Positions 19,336 to 28,637 of a stretch of DNA of 64,000 bases are shown piece by piece (position 1 is the stretch's first letter; every line of letters starts with the position of its first letter). Source of the stretch: Acidihalobacter prosperus (GTDB taxonomy: Bacteria; Pseudomonadota; Gammaproteobacteria; DSM-5130; Acidihalobacteraceae); assembly GCF_000754095.2 (NCBI RefSeq), contig NZ_JQSG02000001.1, forward strand, positions 729,140 through 793,139, given 5' to 3'. The notes below the pieces were generated by a model, which had not been told where the DNA came from, made no database searches, and saw only the letters and a program-made list of their open reading frames with translations. Both the position numbers and the translations under genes were made by a program.

Positions 19336-19343
19336 AATTACAC

Positions 19344-21254
19344 TCAATACCCGTTCGGCGCAGGCTCTTCGGCAAGTCGCTGAAAGAAGGCATCAAGGGT
19401 CATCGCTCCGAGATCTTCGCCTTCCCGCGTGCGCACGGAAACGGTACGTTCATCTGCTTCGCGGTCCCCAACAACCAATAGGAAGGGGACACGCCTAAGC
19501 GTGTGCTCGCGAATCTTAAAGCCAATCTTTTCATTTCTCAAGTCGTCGGCGGCCCGGAGCCCCCGTGCGCAGAGGGTTTTCGCCACTTCGCGCGCGAACG
19601 CGGCCTGTCGGTCGGTGATGTTCATCACCACGACCTGCGTCGGCGCGAGCCACAGCGGGAAGCGCCCTTCATGATGCTCTATCAGTATCCCGATGAAGCG
19701 CTCCAGGGAACCCAGGATGGCCCGGTGGAGCATCACCGGCACCTTGCGCTGGGAATGTTCGTCGATGTATTCCGCGCCCAACTTGACCGGCATATGATAA
19801 TCGGCCTGGATCGTGCCGACCTGCCACTCCCGCCCGATGGCGTCCTTCAGATGGTATTCCACCTTGGGGCTGTAGAAGGCCCCCTCGCCCGGAAGCTCCT
19901 CCCACTCGACACCGCAGCGGCGCAACGCGTCGCGCAGCGTGTTCTCGGCCTTGTCCCAATCCTCGTCGGTACCGAGGCGGACGTCGGGCCGCAGGGCGAT
20001 CTTCACCGAGACGTCGTTGAAGCCGAAATCGGCATACACGCGCATCGCCTGCTCGTGAAAAGCGGCCACTTCCTCCTCGATCTGCGCCTCGGTGCAAAAA
20101 ATGTGGCCGTCGTCCTGGGTGAACCCGCGCACGCGCATGATGCCGTGCAGGGCTCCCGAGGTTTCGTTGCGATGGCAGGCGCCGAACTCTCCGTAGCGCA
20201 GCGGCAGGTCGCGGTAACTGCGCAAGGCATGATTGAATATCTGCACATGCCCCGGGCAGTTCATCGGCTTGAGCGCGTACTCGCGCTTTTCCGACTCCGT
20301 AAAGAACATGTGTTCCTTGTAGTTCTCCCAGTGCCCGGAGCGCTTCCACAGCGATACGTCGACGACCTGGGGGCTACGCACCTCCTGGTAGCCACAGTCG
20401 ACGTATACGCGGCGCATGTACTGTTCGACCGTGTTCCAGATACTCCAGCCCTTGGCATGCCAGAACACCATGCCAGGCGCCTCTTCCTGGACGTGAAACA
20501 GGTCGAGCTGCTTGCCGATCCGCCGGTGATCGCGTTTTTCGGCCTCTTCCAGCTGATGCAGATACGCCTTCAATGCCTTCTTGTCGGGCCAGGCCGTGCC
20601 ATAGATGCGCTGCAGCATTTCGTTGCTGGCGTCACCGCGCCAGTAGGCGCCTGCCAGCTTGGTCAGCTTGAACGCACCCAGTTTGCCGGTGCTCGGCACA
20701 TGCGGTCCACGGCACAGATCGATGAATTCACCCTGGCTGTAGAGCGACAGCACCTCGTCGGCGGGGATGTCCTCGATGATCCGCGCCTTGTATTCCTCGC
20801 CCATGTCGCGAAAAAAGGCGATCGCCTTGTCGCGCGGCATCTCGCTGCGACTGACCGGCAGATCCTGCGAGGCCAGCTCGTGCATCTTGGCCTCGATCGC
20901 CTCGACATCCTCTGGCGTGAACGGGCGCGAATATGCGAAATCGTAGTAAAAGCCGTTGTCAACCACCGGGCCGATCGTGACCTGAGCCTCGGGAAACAGC
21001 ACCTTGACCGCCTGCCCCAGCAGGTGCGCCGTCGAATGACGTATGATCTCCAGGCCGTCCTCATCCCTCGCGGTCACGATGGCCACCTGGGCATCGGCAT
21101 CAATGACGCGGGACAGATCGACAAGGCATCCGTCGACGCGGCCGGCCAGCGCTGCCTTCGCCAGGCCGGCGCCGATGTCTGCGGCGACCTCGGCCACGGA
21201 AACGGGGTGATCGAAACGACGCTCGCTGCCGTCCGGCAGGGTAATCACAGGCAT
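19344..21254 (-). CDS. thrS: Threonine--tRNA ligase
   Basis: This 636-residue ThrRS begins [20 protein letters not shown] (TGS domain). The editing domain carries [11 protein letters not shown] (His of HxxxH). The class II core has [20 protein letters not shown] and [15 protein letters not shown], and the anticodon-binding domain includes [14 protein letters not shown]. The ATG at 21254 has a CTGGAG ribosome site, and the longer frame upstream is not family-like. It is first in the thrS-infC-rpmI-rplT-pheS-pheT-ihfA-merR operon. E. coli thrS is autoregulated through its leader; a stem-loop lies near the ribosome site here too. Confidence 0.97.
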   Translation of the reverse strand: MPVITLPDGSERRFDHPVSVAEVAADIGAGLAKAALAGRVDGCLVDLSRVIDADAQVAIVTARDEDGLEIIRHSTAHLLGQAVKVLFPEAQVTIGPVVDNGFYYDFAYSRPFTPEDVEAIEAKMHELASQDLPVSRSEMPRDKAIAFFRDMGEEYKARIIEDIPADEVLSLYSQGEFIDLCRGPHVPSTGKLGAFKLTKLAGAYWRGDASNEMLQRIYGTAWPDKKALKAYLHQLEEAEKRDHRRIGKQLDLFHVQEEAPGMVFWHAKGWSIWNTVEQYMRRVYVDCGYQEVRSPQVVDVSLWKRSGHWENYKEHMFFTESEKREYALKPMNCPGHVQIFNHALRSYRDLPLRYGEFGACHRNETSGALHGIMRVRGFTQDDGHIFCTEAQIEEEVAAFHEQAMRVYADFGFNDVSVKIALRPDVRLGTDEDWDKAENTLRDALRRCGVEWEELPGEGAFYSPKVEYHLKDAIGREWQVGTIQADYHMPVKLGAEYIDEHSQRKVPVMLHRAILGSLERFIGILIEHHEGRFPLWLAPTQVVVMNITDRQAAFAREVAKTLCARGLRAADDLRNEKIGFKIREHTLRRVPFLLVVGDREADERTVSVRTREGEDLGAMTLDAFFQRLAEEPAPNGY

Positions 21255-21268
21255 GGCATTCTCCAGAA

Positions 21269-21289
21269 GTGGCCTATACGAGGGGCCAC
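21269..21289 (-). other. Stem-loop in the thrS leader
   Basis: GTGGCC and GGCCAC arms lie just upstream of the thrS ribosome site. A second GGCCAC copy at 21291-21296 could form an alternative pairing. Possible translational control element; weak evidence. Confidence 0.3.
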
Positions 21290-21300
21290 CGGCCACAAAC

Positions 21301-21350
21301 AAAAGGCTGCGGTATCGCGGGCAAGGACCCCGGCGACACAACAGCCTTTT
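21301..21350 (-). terminator. Probable terminator after tRNA-Val
   Basis: On the minus strand AAAAGGCTG pairs with CAGCCTTTT across a loop of about 32 bases and is followed by GTTTG. It lies 10 bases after the tRNA 3' end and before thrS. The long loop lowers confidence. Confidence 0.5.
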
Positions 21351-21359
21351 TCGAAGCAT

Positions 21360-21436
21360 TGGTAGGCGCGATTGGACTCGAACCAACGACCCCCACCATG
21401 TCAAGGTGGTGCTCTAACCAACTGAGCTACGCGCCT
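21360..21436 (-). tRNA. tRNA-Val (GAC)
   Basis: A 77-nt cloverleaf on the minus strand: acceptor AGGCGCG pairing with CGCGCCT, D-arm TAGCTCAGTTGG, anticodon stem CACCT/GGTG with loop containing GAC, T-arm with GGTTCGAGTCC, and an encoded CCA end. It has its own promoter 15 bases upstream. Confidence 0.97.
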
Positions 21437-21450
21437 GCAAAAGAGGGCGC

Positions 21451-21479
21451 ATCTTACCCCCCGTACCGGCTTTCCGCAA
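21451..21479 (-). promoter_or_regulatory. Promoter of tRNA-Val
   Basis: TTGCGG and TAAGAT are separated by 17 bases. A GCGCCC discriminator follows the -10 box, the type found at stringently controlled stable-RNA promoters. Confidence 0.7.
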
Positions 21480-21493
21480 GCCCGCCTCGCATC

Positions 21494-23524
21494 CTAACCT
21501 GGGTCGGCGTGCGCGGTACCCAACACCTGTTCGCGCAACTGATGAATGCGGTCGCGAACCCGGGCGGCCTCTTCGAATTCAAGATTGCGCGCATGCGCAT
21601 ACATTTCCTTCTCCAGGACCTCGATCCGCTTGAGCGCCGCCGCCGGCGAAAGGTCTTCGTAAAACGCCGGCGCATCCGTCACGCCGGCACGCTCGCGGCG
21701 ACGACTTTCGCGGCGCCCGCCGCCATGCGCACCCTCCATCACATCCGTCACGCGCTTGCTCACGCCCCGCGGCACGATGCCATGCCGTTCGTTATGAGCG
21801 GTCTGCTTGTGACGGCGCCGCTCGGTTTCGTCGATCGCACGCCGCATCGAGCCGGTCACGACGTCGGCATACAGGATCGCCATGCCGCTCAGGTTGCGCG
21901 CCGCCCGCCCAATGGTCTGGATCAGCGAGCGCTCCGAGCGCAGGAAGCCCTCCTTGTCGGCATCCAGAATCGCCACCAGCGAAACCTCGGGCATGTCCAG
22001 GCCTTCACGCAACAGATTGATCCCCACGAGGGCATCGAAGGCACCGAGGCGCAGATCGCGGATGATCTCGGAGCGCTCGACGGTATCGATATCCGAATGC
22101 AGATACCGCACGCGGATATCGTGCTCCATCAGGTATTCGGTCAGATCTTCCGCCATGCGCTTGGTCAGCGTGGTGACCAGTACCCGCTCGTTGCGTGCGG
22201 CCCGCTGCACGATCTCGGACATGACATCGTCCACCTGCCCCGCCACCGGCCTGATCTCGACCAAAGGATCGACCAATCCGGTCGGCCTGACCACCTGTTC
22301 GACCACTGCGCCGGAACGATCCAGCTCGTACAGACCTGGCGTGGCCGAAACGAAAATGGTCTGCGGCGAGAGTTGTTCGAATTCCTCGAAACGCAACGGT
22401 CGGTTGTCCAGCGCCGAGGGCAGCCTGAAGCCGTATTGCACCAGGGTTTCCTTGCGCGAACGATCGCCCTTGTACATGGCCCCGAGCTGAGGCACGGTCA
22501 CGTGGCTCTCGTCGATGACCATCAGCGCATCGCGCGGCAGATAGTCCAGCAGGCACGGCGGCGGCTGACCGGCACCGCGCCCGGACAGATAGCGCGAATA
22601 GTTTTCGATCCCGGAGCAATAACCCAGCTCCATGATCATTTCGACGTCGAATTGCACCCGCTGTTCGAGTCGCTGCGCCTCGACCAGCCGATCCTGTTCG
22701 CGCAATTCCGCCAGGCGCAGCTTGAGCTCCTCCTTGATGTGGTCCACCGCCTCGAGCAGGGTTTCGCGCGGCGTCACGTAGTGGGTTTTCGGATAGATCG
22801 TCAGGCGCGGCACACGACGCAGGATTTCGCCGGTCAGCGGATCGAAATAGGAAAGCTGCTCGATCTCGTCGTCGAACAGCTCCACGCGCACGGCCTCGAT
22901 CTCCGATTCGGCCGGGCGTATATCGATAACCTCGCCGCGCACGCGATAGGTACCGCGACGCAGTTCGACGTCGTTTCGCGTGTACTGAAGCTCCGCGAGG
23001 CGATGCAACAGCCGCCGCTGGTCGATGCGCTCGCCGCGATTCAGGTGCAGCACCATGCGATGATAGGCGCTGGGATCGCCCAGGCCGTAGATGGCCGATA
23101 CGGTGGCCACGATGATCGCATCCGGCCGCTCCAGCAACGCCTTGGTCGCCGACAGGCGCATCTGCTCGATGTGATCGTTGACCGCCGCGTCCTTCTCGAT
23201 GAAGGTGTCGCTGGCCGGCACGTAGGCCTCCGGCTGATAATAGTCGTAATACGAGACGAAATACTCCACCGCGTTGTGCGGGAAGAAGTCCTTCATCTCG
23301 CCATACAACTGGGCCGCCAGGGTCTTGTTCGGCGCCAGCACCACGGTAGGCCGCTGCACCTGCTGTATCACGTTGGCGATCGTGAAGGTCTTGCCGGAGC
23401 CGGTCACACCGAGCAGCGTTTGGTGTGCCAGCCCGGCCCCGATGCCCTCGACCAGCGCCTCGATGGCGGTCGGCTGATCGCCTGCGGGGTCGTAATCCGT
23501 TTCCAGTTTGAACAACTCGCTCAT
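21494..23524 (-). CDS. uvrB: Excinuclease ABC subunit B
   Basis: This 676-residue UvrB has the P-loop [15 protein letters not shown] (about 39-53), the family segment [21 protein letters not shown] (beta-hairpin region, about 92-112), helicase motifs such as VIDESH (about 335) and QTIGRAARN (about 540), and a C-terminal UVR domain [20 protein letters not shown] for UvrA/UvrC contact. It verifies damage in nucleotide excision repair. It is monocistronic, with tRNA-Val downstream. Confidence 0.97.
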   Translation of the reverse strand: MSELFKLETDYDPAGDQPTAIEALVEGIGAGLAHQTLLGVTGSGKTFTIANVIQQVQRPTVVLAPNKTLAAQLYGEMKDFFPHNAVEYFVSYYDYYQPEAYVPASDTFIEKDAAVNDHIEQMRLSATKALLERPDAIIVATVSAIYGLGDPSAYHRMVLHLNRGERIDQRRLLHRLAELQYTRNDVELRRGTYRVRGEVIDIRPAESEIEAVRVELFDDEIEQLSYFDPLTGEILRRVPRLTIYPKTHYVTPRETLLEAVDHIKEELKLRLAELREQDRLVEAQRLEQRVQFDVEMIMELGYCSGIENYSRYLSGRGAGQPPPCLLDYLPRDALMVIDESHVTVPQLGAMYKGDRSRKETLVQYGFRLPSALDNRPLRFEEFEQLSPQTIFVSATPGLYELDRSGAVVEQVVRPTGLVDPLVEIRPVAGQVDDVMSEIVQRAARNERVLVTTLTKRMAEDLTEYLMEHDIRVRYLHSDIDTVERSEIIRDLRLGAFDALVGINLLREGLDMPEVSLVAILDADKEGFLRSERSLIQTIGRAARNLSGMAILYADVVTGSMRRAIDETERRRHKQTAHNERHGIVPRGVSKRVTDVMEGAHGGGRRESRRRERAGVTDAPAFYEDLSPAAALKRIEVLEKEMYAHARNLEFEEAARVRDRIHQLREQVLGTAHADPG

Positions 23525-23610
23525 CGCGTCCCGGAGACCTTATCCCAGCTGGGCTGTTTGAGTATCATGTGCAGTCCAGTCTACCCCAAATCAACCGTGG
23601 AACCCTCGCC

Positions 23611-24801
23611 TTGGACATTCAACTGGCGCAACGCGTCCAACGTATCAAACCCTCGCCCACCCTGGCCGTTACGGCGTTCGCCGCACAGCTCAAGGCCGAA
23701 GGGCGCGACATCATCAGCCTAAGCGCCGGCGAACCCGATTTCGACACCCCGGCCCACATCCAGGAGGCCGCCATCGAAGCCATGCACGCCGGCCAGACAC
23801 GCTACACCGCCGTCGACGGCACCGGCGCGCTCAAGGCCGCCATCATCGGCAAGTTCCGGCGCGACAACAGCCTCGCCTACACGCCCGAGCAGATACTCGT
23901 TTCCAACGGTGCCAAGCAAAGCTTCTACAACCTGTGCGAGGCGCTGCTCAACCCTGGCGACGAGGTCGTCATCCCCGCACCATACTGGGTCTCGTACCCA
24001 GACATCGTACTGCTTGCCGACGCCACCCCGGTGCCGGTCCTGGCCGACCAGGCGCAAGGCTTCAAGATCACTCCGACACAGCTCGAGGCGTCGATCACGA
24101 CACGCACGCGCCTGCTGGTGCTCAATAGCCCGTCCAATCCGACCGGCGCGACCTACACCGCGACCGAGTTGGCCGGCCTGGGCGAAGTGCTCAAGCGCCA
24201 CCCACAGATCATCATCGCCTCCGACGACATCTACGAGCCCATCGTGTTCGGCGATACCCGTTTCACCAATCTGCTCAACGTCTGTCCCGAGCTGGCCGAC
24301 CGCACCGTCGTCATGAATGGCGTATCCAAGGCCTATGCCATGACCGGCTGGCGCATCGGCTATGCCGCCGGCCCCAAGGCGCTGATCGGCGCGATGAAAA
24401 AAATCCAGTCGCAGAGCACCTCCAATCCGAACTCCATCGCCCAGGCGGCGGCCGCTGCGGCGCTCGACGGCGACCAGGCCTGCGTCGAAACCATGCGCGG
24501 CGCCTTCGAGCAGCGCCAGCGGCTGGTAAGCGAGCGCCTCAATGCCATGCCCGGCATCGACTGCCTGCCCTCTTCCGGCACCTTCTACGCCTTCCCGAAT
24601 GTGGTCGGCGCTATCGAACGGCTGCCGAATATCGAGGACGACATCGGCTTCGCGCAGTTTCTGCTCGACGAAGTCGGCGTGGCCGTGGTGCCCGGCTCCG
24701 CCTTCGGCGCGCCCGGCCATATCCGCCTGTCCTTCGCCACCAGCATGGCCAATCTCGAAGAGGCCCTGCGCCGCATCGCTACCCGCCTGCAGGCGGGTTG
24801 A
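23611..24801 (+). CDS. Aspartate aminotransferase, class I, AAT-Ibeta type
   Basis: This 396-residue PLP enzyme carries the AAT-Ibeta features RIKPSPTLAVTAFAAQL and ISLSAGEPDFDTPAHI near the N terminus, VLNSPSNPTG (about 167), SDDIYEPIV (about 200) and the PLP lysine in MNGVSKAYAMTGWRIGY (about 233-249). It moves amino groups between aspartate and 2-oxoglutarate. A TTG start at 23611 reproduces the usual MDI(Q/R)L N terminus; the GTG at 23569 would add 14 unmatched residues. An 18-bp perfect palindrome closes the gene, and the tRNA-Asn promoter overlaps the stop codon. Confidence 0.93.
   Translation: MDIQLAQRVQRIKPSPTLAVTAFAAQLKAEGRDIISLSAGEPDFDTPAHIQEAAIEAMHAGQTRYTAVDGTGALKAAIIGKFRRDNSLAYTPEQILVSNGAKQSFYNLCEALLNPGDEVVIPAPYWVSYPDIVLLADATPVPVLADQAQGFKITPTQLEASITTRTRLLVLNSPSNPTGATYTATELAGLGEVLKRHPQIIIASDDIYEPIVFGDTRFTNLLNVCPELADRTVVMNGVSKAYAMTGWRIGYAAGPKALIGAMKKIQSQSTSNPNSIAQAAAAAALDGDQACVETMRGAFEQRQRLVSERLNAMPGIDCLPSSGTFYAFPNVVGAIERLPNIEDDIGFAQFLLDEVGVAVVPGSAFGAPGHIRLSFATSMANLEEALRRIATRLQAG
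24781..24798 (+). repeat. Perfect 18-bp palindrome at the end of the aminotransferase gene
   Basis: ACCCGCCTG-CAGGCGGGT ends three bases before the end of the stop codon and touches the -35 box of the tRNA-Asn promoter. It lacks a U-run; it may stabilise the 3' end or block polymerase. Confidence 0.5.
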
Positions 24802-24826
24802 CCGTCGCATGAGGGTCCATTAAGAT
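24798..24826 (+). promoter_or_regulatory. Promoter of tRNA-Asn
   Basis: TTGACC and TAAGAT with 17-base spacing, about 16 bases before the tRNA. The TGA stop of the aminotransferase lies inside the -35 box. Confidence 0.8.
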
Positions 24827-24841
24827 TCGTCGTCTTGCAAT

Positions 24842-24917
24842 TCCCCAGTAGCTCAGTTGGTAGAGCAGGTGACTGTTAATCACCGGGTCCGTGGTTCGAG
24901 TCCGCGCTGGGGAGCCA
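24842..24917 (+). tRNA. tRNA-Asn (GTT)
   Basis: A 76-nt cloverleaf: acceptor TCCCCAG with CTGGGGA, D-arm TAGCTCAGTTGG, anticodon loop containing GTT within GGTGACTGTTAATCACC, T-arm GGTTCGAGTCC, and an encoded GCCA end. Confidence 0.97.
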
Positions 24918-24926
24918 AGGTTTCGA

Positions 24927-24954
24927 AGGGCCGCGACACGTCGCGGCCCTTTTT
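24927..24954 (+). terminator. Intrinsic terminator of tRNA-Asn
   Basis: AGGGCCGCGA and TCGCGGCCCT form a 10-bp stem with a four-base loop followed by five Ts, nine bases after the tRNA. Confidence 0.92.
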
Positions 24955-25007
24955 CGTTTGGGGTTCGGTTTTGAACTCTGGATGCCGCGATCCGGCGCGG
25001 TTTGCGG

Positions 25008-25952
25008 CTAATACCCGCGGGCGCGGTCGATGACGTATTCGGGCATCTGTCCCGAGAGTACGCGCCGGCAGTTGTCGACAACCTGCCTGGCCGCCGTTTC
25101 GGGTACCGCGGCGCTGGCCAGATGCGGCGTGATCAGAACCTGATCCATCTCCCAGAAAGGATGTTCGGGCGGCAGCGGCTCGGTTGCGAACACATCCAGC
25201 GTCGCCTCGGCGATCTGGCCCTCGCGCAGGGCGTCTAGCAACGCCGCCTCGTCCACCGTCGAACCGCGACCCACGCTCACGAATTTGGCCCCGCGCGGCA
25301 GGCCGTAGAACACCTGGCGCCCAATCACTCGGCGGGTTTCTGCGGTCGCTGGCAGCATCGCCACCAGGATATCGATAGCGCACAGAAAGGCGGCCAGCCC
25401 CTCGGGGCCGGCGTGGGTCTCGATATCCGGCAGGGATTTGGCGCTGCGCGACCAGCCGACGACATCGAAACCCTGCGCGGCGAGCGCGCGGGCCGCGTGC
25501 GTGCCCAGATAACCCAGCCCCATCACCCCTACGCGGCAGGCACTGTGCGGCCGCGGATAATTGTAGGCCCAGCGACGTTCGCGCCTGGCCTGCTCGAAAC
25601 GGTGCAATTCGCGATGATGGCGAAGCACCGCCAGCAGCACATAACCATCCATCATCTGCGCCTGACCGGGATCGGCAAGCCGTGCGATGGGCACGTGCGC
25701 CGGCAGAGAGTCATCCGCCGCGATCGCGTCGACGCCAGCGCCCAGATTGACGATCAGGCGCAGGTTCGCGAAGCTCCCCAGCACACCGGGCGGCGGTTGC
25801 CAGACCAGCGCGAAATCGATCTCATCCGGATCGCCGGTTGCGGGCCAGACGCGCACGTCGAGCTCGGGCCAGGCACGCTGCAGAGCTTCGCGCCAGACCC
25901 GCGGGTCGTCAAGTTCGCTCATGAAGAGCAGACAAGGTGCCGAGCGGGTCAT
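25008..25952 (-). CDS. D-2-hydroxyacid dehydrogenase, GhrA-like
   Basis: This 314-residue protein is like glyoxylate/hydroxypyruvate reductase A. It has the Rossmann motif VGVMGLGYLGTHAARAL (about 141-157), the NAD-domain segment VSVGRGSTVDEAALLDAL (about 224-241), a catalytic Arg in that region, Glu in TLDVFATEPLPPEHPFWEM (about 252), and the catalytic His in ITPHLAS. It would reduce glyoxylate, hydroxypyruvate or another 2-oxoacid with NAD(P)H. It is the last gene of the transporter-amidase operon, 22 bases after the isochorismatase-like gene, suggesting that amide hydrolysis there yields a 2-oxoacid. The ATG at 25952 fits family N termini. Confidence 0.88.
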   Translation of the reverse strand: MTRSAPCLLFMSELDDPRVWREALQRAWPELDVRVWPATGDPDEIDFALVWQPPPGVLGSFANLRLIVNLGAGVDAIAADDSLPAHVPIARLADPGQAQMMDGYVLLAVLRHHRELHRFEQARRERRWAYNYPRPHSACRVGVMGLGYLGTHAARALAAQGFDVVGWSRSAKSLPDIETHAGPEGLAAFLCAIDILVAMLPATAETRRVIGRQVFYGLPRGAKFVSVGRGSTVDEAALLDALREGQIAEATLDVFATEPLPPEHPFWEMDQVLITPHLASAAVPETAARQVVDNCRRVLSGQMPEYVIDRARGY

Positions 25953-25974
25953 GCGCGATACGTAGCCGCGCGAT

Positions 25975-26673
25975 TCAGGCAGATGCCCATCCCAGCTCCC
26001 CAAGCACGTCGTCGCGCGACATCACCTGACAATAGATATTGTTGAGGATGGTCAGTTCCTGCTCGTGCAGGGCATCGGTGGCGGCGGCACAGGCGTCGTC
26101 CACCACGACGACATCGAAGCTCTCGTCCGCGAGGCTGCGCACGGTGGAGGCTACGCATTGATCGGTGAAGATGCCGGCGACGACCACATGACGCACGTCC
26201 ATATTCTGCATCACCAGCCGCAAATTGGTGCCTGTGAGCGCGGAATCGGTAGTCTTGGTGACCACCACCTCGCCCGGCAGCGGCGCGAGCTCGGGCACTA
26301 TCTGGCTGGCATGTTCGTCCTTGGGCAACAGCAGATTGTTGAATCCGGGGCGCCGCTGGCTGAGCGAGCGGTCGCGCCCGTCCGGTGTCAGGCAGGCGAT
26401 GCGGGCGTGAAACACATCGGCACCGTGCGCGCGGAAGGTATCGAGCAGCCGACGCGTATTCGGGATCACCACCTTGCGCATGCGCGTATGAAAGGGTGTC
26501 CAAAGATCCCAGGCACGGTGTTCCGCCTCGGGCAGGGCCTCGCGCGACGGGCGTTCGACGTAGGTGTTCTGGATATCGATCACCAACAGCGCGCTGTGCT
26601 CAGGGTCCAGGCTCACGTCGGGGATTTCGGCGTCGAGGTAGTACAGCGAGCGGTATTTTTCCTTCCAGTGCAT
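25975..26673 (-). CDS. Isochorismatase-family cysteine hydrolase
   Basis: This 232-residue protein has the amidohydrolase version of the isochorismatase fold. The catalytic Asp is in SALLVIDIQNTYVE (about 29-42), the Lys in VVVTKTTDSALTGTNL (about 140), and the nucleophilic Cys in AGIFTDQCVASTVRSLADE (about 170-188). Relatives hydrolyse N-carbamoylsarcosine, biuret, ureidoacrylate or nicotinamide; the substrate here is unknown. A strong AAGGAG precedes the ATG at 26673. It lies between an acetamidase/formamidase and a 2-hydroxyacid dehydrogenase in an operon with an ABC importer, so it probably takes a second hydrolytic step on an imported amide. Confidence 0.9.
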   Translation of the reverse strand: MHWKEKYRSLYYLDAEIPDVSLDPEHSALLVIDIQNTYVERPSREALPEAEHRAWDLWTPFHTRMRKVVIPNTRRLLDTFRAHGADVFHARIACLTPDGRDRSLSQRRPGFNNLLLPKDEHASQIVPELAPLPGEVVVTKTTDSALTGTNLRLVMQNMDVRHVVVAGIFTDQCVASTVRSLADESFDVVVVDDACAAATDALHEQELTILNNIYCQVMSRDDVLGELGWASA

Positions 26674-26708
26674 ACGCGTCTCCTTGTAAGGTCCCGGCGG
26701 CCTTTCGG

Positions 26709-27641
26709 TTAGAGGAAGATACCCTTGGGAAGTTGCGCCGCGACCACCCAGTTGGGCACGTCGACGACCTCGCCGATACGCAGATCCACCGCGACCGAAC
26801 ACAGTGCGTAGGCCATCTCGGGCGCGAGCCCGTAGTGTTTACCGAGATGATCGATCATGGCACGTATCGCGTCGCGGGACGCCTGCATCAGATCGGGCCC
26901 CACGCCGGTGGTCACGTAGAAGCCCTTGTCGTCACGGCGCGAACGCCGCAAAGGCCGGGTCGTTTCGCACTGGGGGGCTGGCAGGTTCGCGCCCTTCACG
27001 AGGCCGATGCGCGCGCTGACGCTGAACTGGGTTTCCACCGCCGTACCGCAGACCTCGCCGTCGCCCTGTGCGGCGTGGGTATCGCCGACCGACAATAGAC
27101 CGCCGGCCACCTCGACCGGCAGATATAGCGTTGCGCCGCGCGTCAGGTCACGCAGATCGAGGTTCCCGCCCACCCGCCGCGGCGGCACCACGCTGTGATG
27201 GCCAGGCGCGGCAGGCGCCAGGCCGACGGTGCCTGGAAACGGTGCGGTTTCGAGCTCTATGCCGTCGACGAAACGCACACGTTGCTCGTCGTATTCCGAG
27301 ATATGCAGAAAAGGCGTCTTGAACTCGTCAGCGAGCAGGCCGAAGCCGGGAATGATGGCGGTCCAACCCCAGCCAACGCCGGCGAAGTCGAGCAATTCGA
27401 TGCGGATCGCGTCACCCGGCTCCGCGCCGTCGACCTCGATCGGCCCGGTAACCGGATTGACCTTATCGAAATCCAGGGTACCGACCGCGCTCGCGTCGGA
27501 GCGCGCGCTAAGCTGGCCGCCCGAGGCGTCGCGCACCTCGAATTCGAGAATCTCGCCGGGCGCGACCTGGCGCACCGCTTCGATGCCATTGTCCCAACCA
27601 TAATGCGAATGGTGGCTGTGGATGGTCTGATATTGGCTCAC
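26709..27641 (-). CDS. Acetamidase/formamidase family protein
   Basis: This 310-residue protein belongs to the FmdA/AmdA family. It shows the N-terminal IHSHHSHYGWDNGI, NPVTGPIEVDGAEPGDAIRI (about 61-80), and the hallmark VGDTHAAQGDGEVCGTAVET (about 186-205), whose Asp, His and Glu form the metal and catalytic site. Such enzymes release ammonia from short amides. GTG start at 27641. It is directly downstream of the permease genes, so it probably acts on the imported compound. The neighbouring isochorismatase-like amidohydrolase suggests a substrate with two hydrolysable C-N bonds. Confidence 0.92.
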   Translation of the reverse strand: MSQYQTIHSHHSHYGWDNGIEAVRQVAPGEILEFEVRDASGGQLSARSDASAVGTLDFDKVNPVTGPIEVDGAEPGDAIRIELLDFAGVGWGWTAIIPGFGLLADEFKTPFLHISEYDEQRVRFVDGIELETAPFPGTVGLAPAAPGHHSVVPPRRVGGNLDLRDLTRGATLYLPVEVAGGLLSVGDTHAAQGDGEVCGTAVETQFSVSARIGLVKGANLPAPQCETTRPLRRSRRDDKGFYVTTGVGPDLMQASRDAIRAMIDHLGKHYGLAPEMAYALCSVAVDLRIGEVVDVPNWVVAAQLPKGIFL

Positions 27642-27671
27642 GCCCGCTCCTCCCTGGGTCTTGCGCCCCGC

Positions 27672-28598
27672 TTAGCTGACGCGAATGCGGGGATCGATGA
27701 GATATGAAATGACATCGGCCACGATATTGGCCACGACCACGAAACAGGCGGCGAACAGGGTCACGCCCATGATCACGGGGACGTCGGTGTTCTGGATACC
27801 CTGCCACATGTACTGGCCGATGCCGGGCCAGCCGAAGACCTGATCGATGATGACCGCGCCGCCCATCAGAAAACCGAAATCCAGCCCCACCAGTGTCGGC
27901 ACCGGCAGTACTGCGCCCGGCAGAATATGCCGCAATACCACGGTGCGCCGAGGAACACCCCTGGCAAGCGCCGCCTCGACATAGGGTTCGCGATGTTCGC
28001 GCACGACCTCGGAGCGCACCACCCGGGTATGCCAGGCGGCATTGAGCAGGCCCAGTGTCAGCGAGGGCAGTATCAAATAGCTCAGGCCGCCGTAACCGCC
28101 GAGCGGCAGCCAGCCGAGCTTGAAGCCGAAGAGATAGAGGAACAGCAGGCCGGTCACGAACTGCGGCGCGGCGACGGTGACGTAGGCGAAGCCCATCGCC
28201 AGCTTGTCCGGCCAGCGGCCGCGCCACAGTCCGCCGATCACGCCCAGCGACACGCCGATCAGCACCTCCCAGAAGATGGCGCCGGAGACCAGTTCCAGTG
28301 TTGCCGGCACTCGCGAGAACAGCTCGTGCGCCACGCTGCTGCGCTGCACGTAGGACCAGCCGAGATCGCCGTGCAGCAGATTGCCCATGTAAATGAGGTA
28401 GCGCATCCACAAGGGATGATCGAGTCCCAGCTGGGCATTGATGCGTGCCAGCGTATCGGGATTCGCCGCCCTGCCGGCGATGAGGCTGGCGGGATCGCTG
28501 GGGATGACATACAACAGCAGGAAGGTGATGACCGACACGCCGATCAGCACAATCACGCCCTGCCCCAGGCGGCGCAGCAAAAAGACCAAAAAATTCAC
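27672..28598 (-). CDS. ABC transporter permease, DppB/OppB type
   Basis: This 308-residue inner-membrane permease has six predicted membrane segments, beginning LGQGVIVLIGVSVITFLLLYVI. The EAA loop is EPYVEAALARGVPRRTVVLRHILPGAVLP, with the conserved Glu-Ala-Ala and Gly. N-terminal DPASLIAGRAANPDTLARI is typical of the dipeptide/nickel group. It pairs with the DppC-like permease. GTG start. Confidence 0.93.
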   Translation of the reverse strand: MNFLVFLLRRLGQGVIVLIGVSVITFLLLYVIPSDPASLIAGRAANPDTLARINAQLGLDHPLWMRYLIYMGNLLHGDLGWSYVQRSSVAHELFSRVPATLELVSGAIFWEVLIGVSLGVIGGLWRGRWPDKLAMGFAYVTVAAPQFVTGLLFLYLFGFKLGWLPLGGYGGLSYLILPSLTLGLLNAAWHTRVVRSEVVREHREPYVEAALARGVPRRTVVLRHILPGAVLPVPTLVGLDFGFLMGGAVIIDQVFGWPGIGQYMWQGIQNTDVPVIMGVTLFAACFVVVANIVADVISYLIDPRIRVS

Positions 28599-28637
28599 GC
28601 CTCGCCTCCCTTGCCGTACAGGCGGATCCGTGACGAC

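Noticed and set aside
19323-19337. TTG start for infC at 19337
   Set aside because: It would place the GGAGGAG ribosome site inside the gene and adds five residues not seen in IF-3 family N termini.
19503-21365. 620-codon plus-strand frame antisense to thrS
   Set aside because: No recognisable domain, no ribosome site; thrS on the other strand is unambiguous.
21269-23722. 817-codon plus-strand frame antisense to uvrB
   Set aside because: It runs through tRNA-Val and the complement of uvrB; a compositional shadow.
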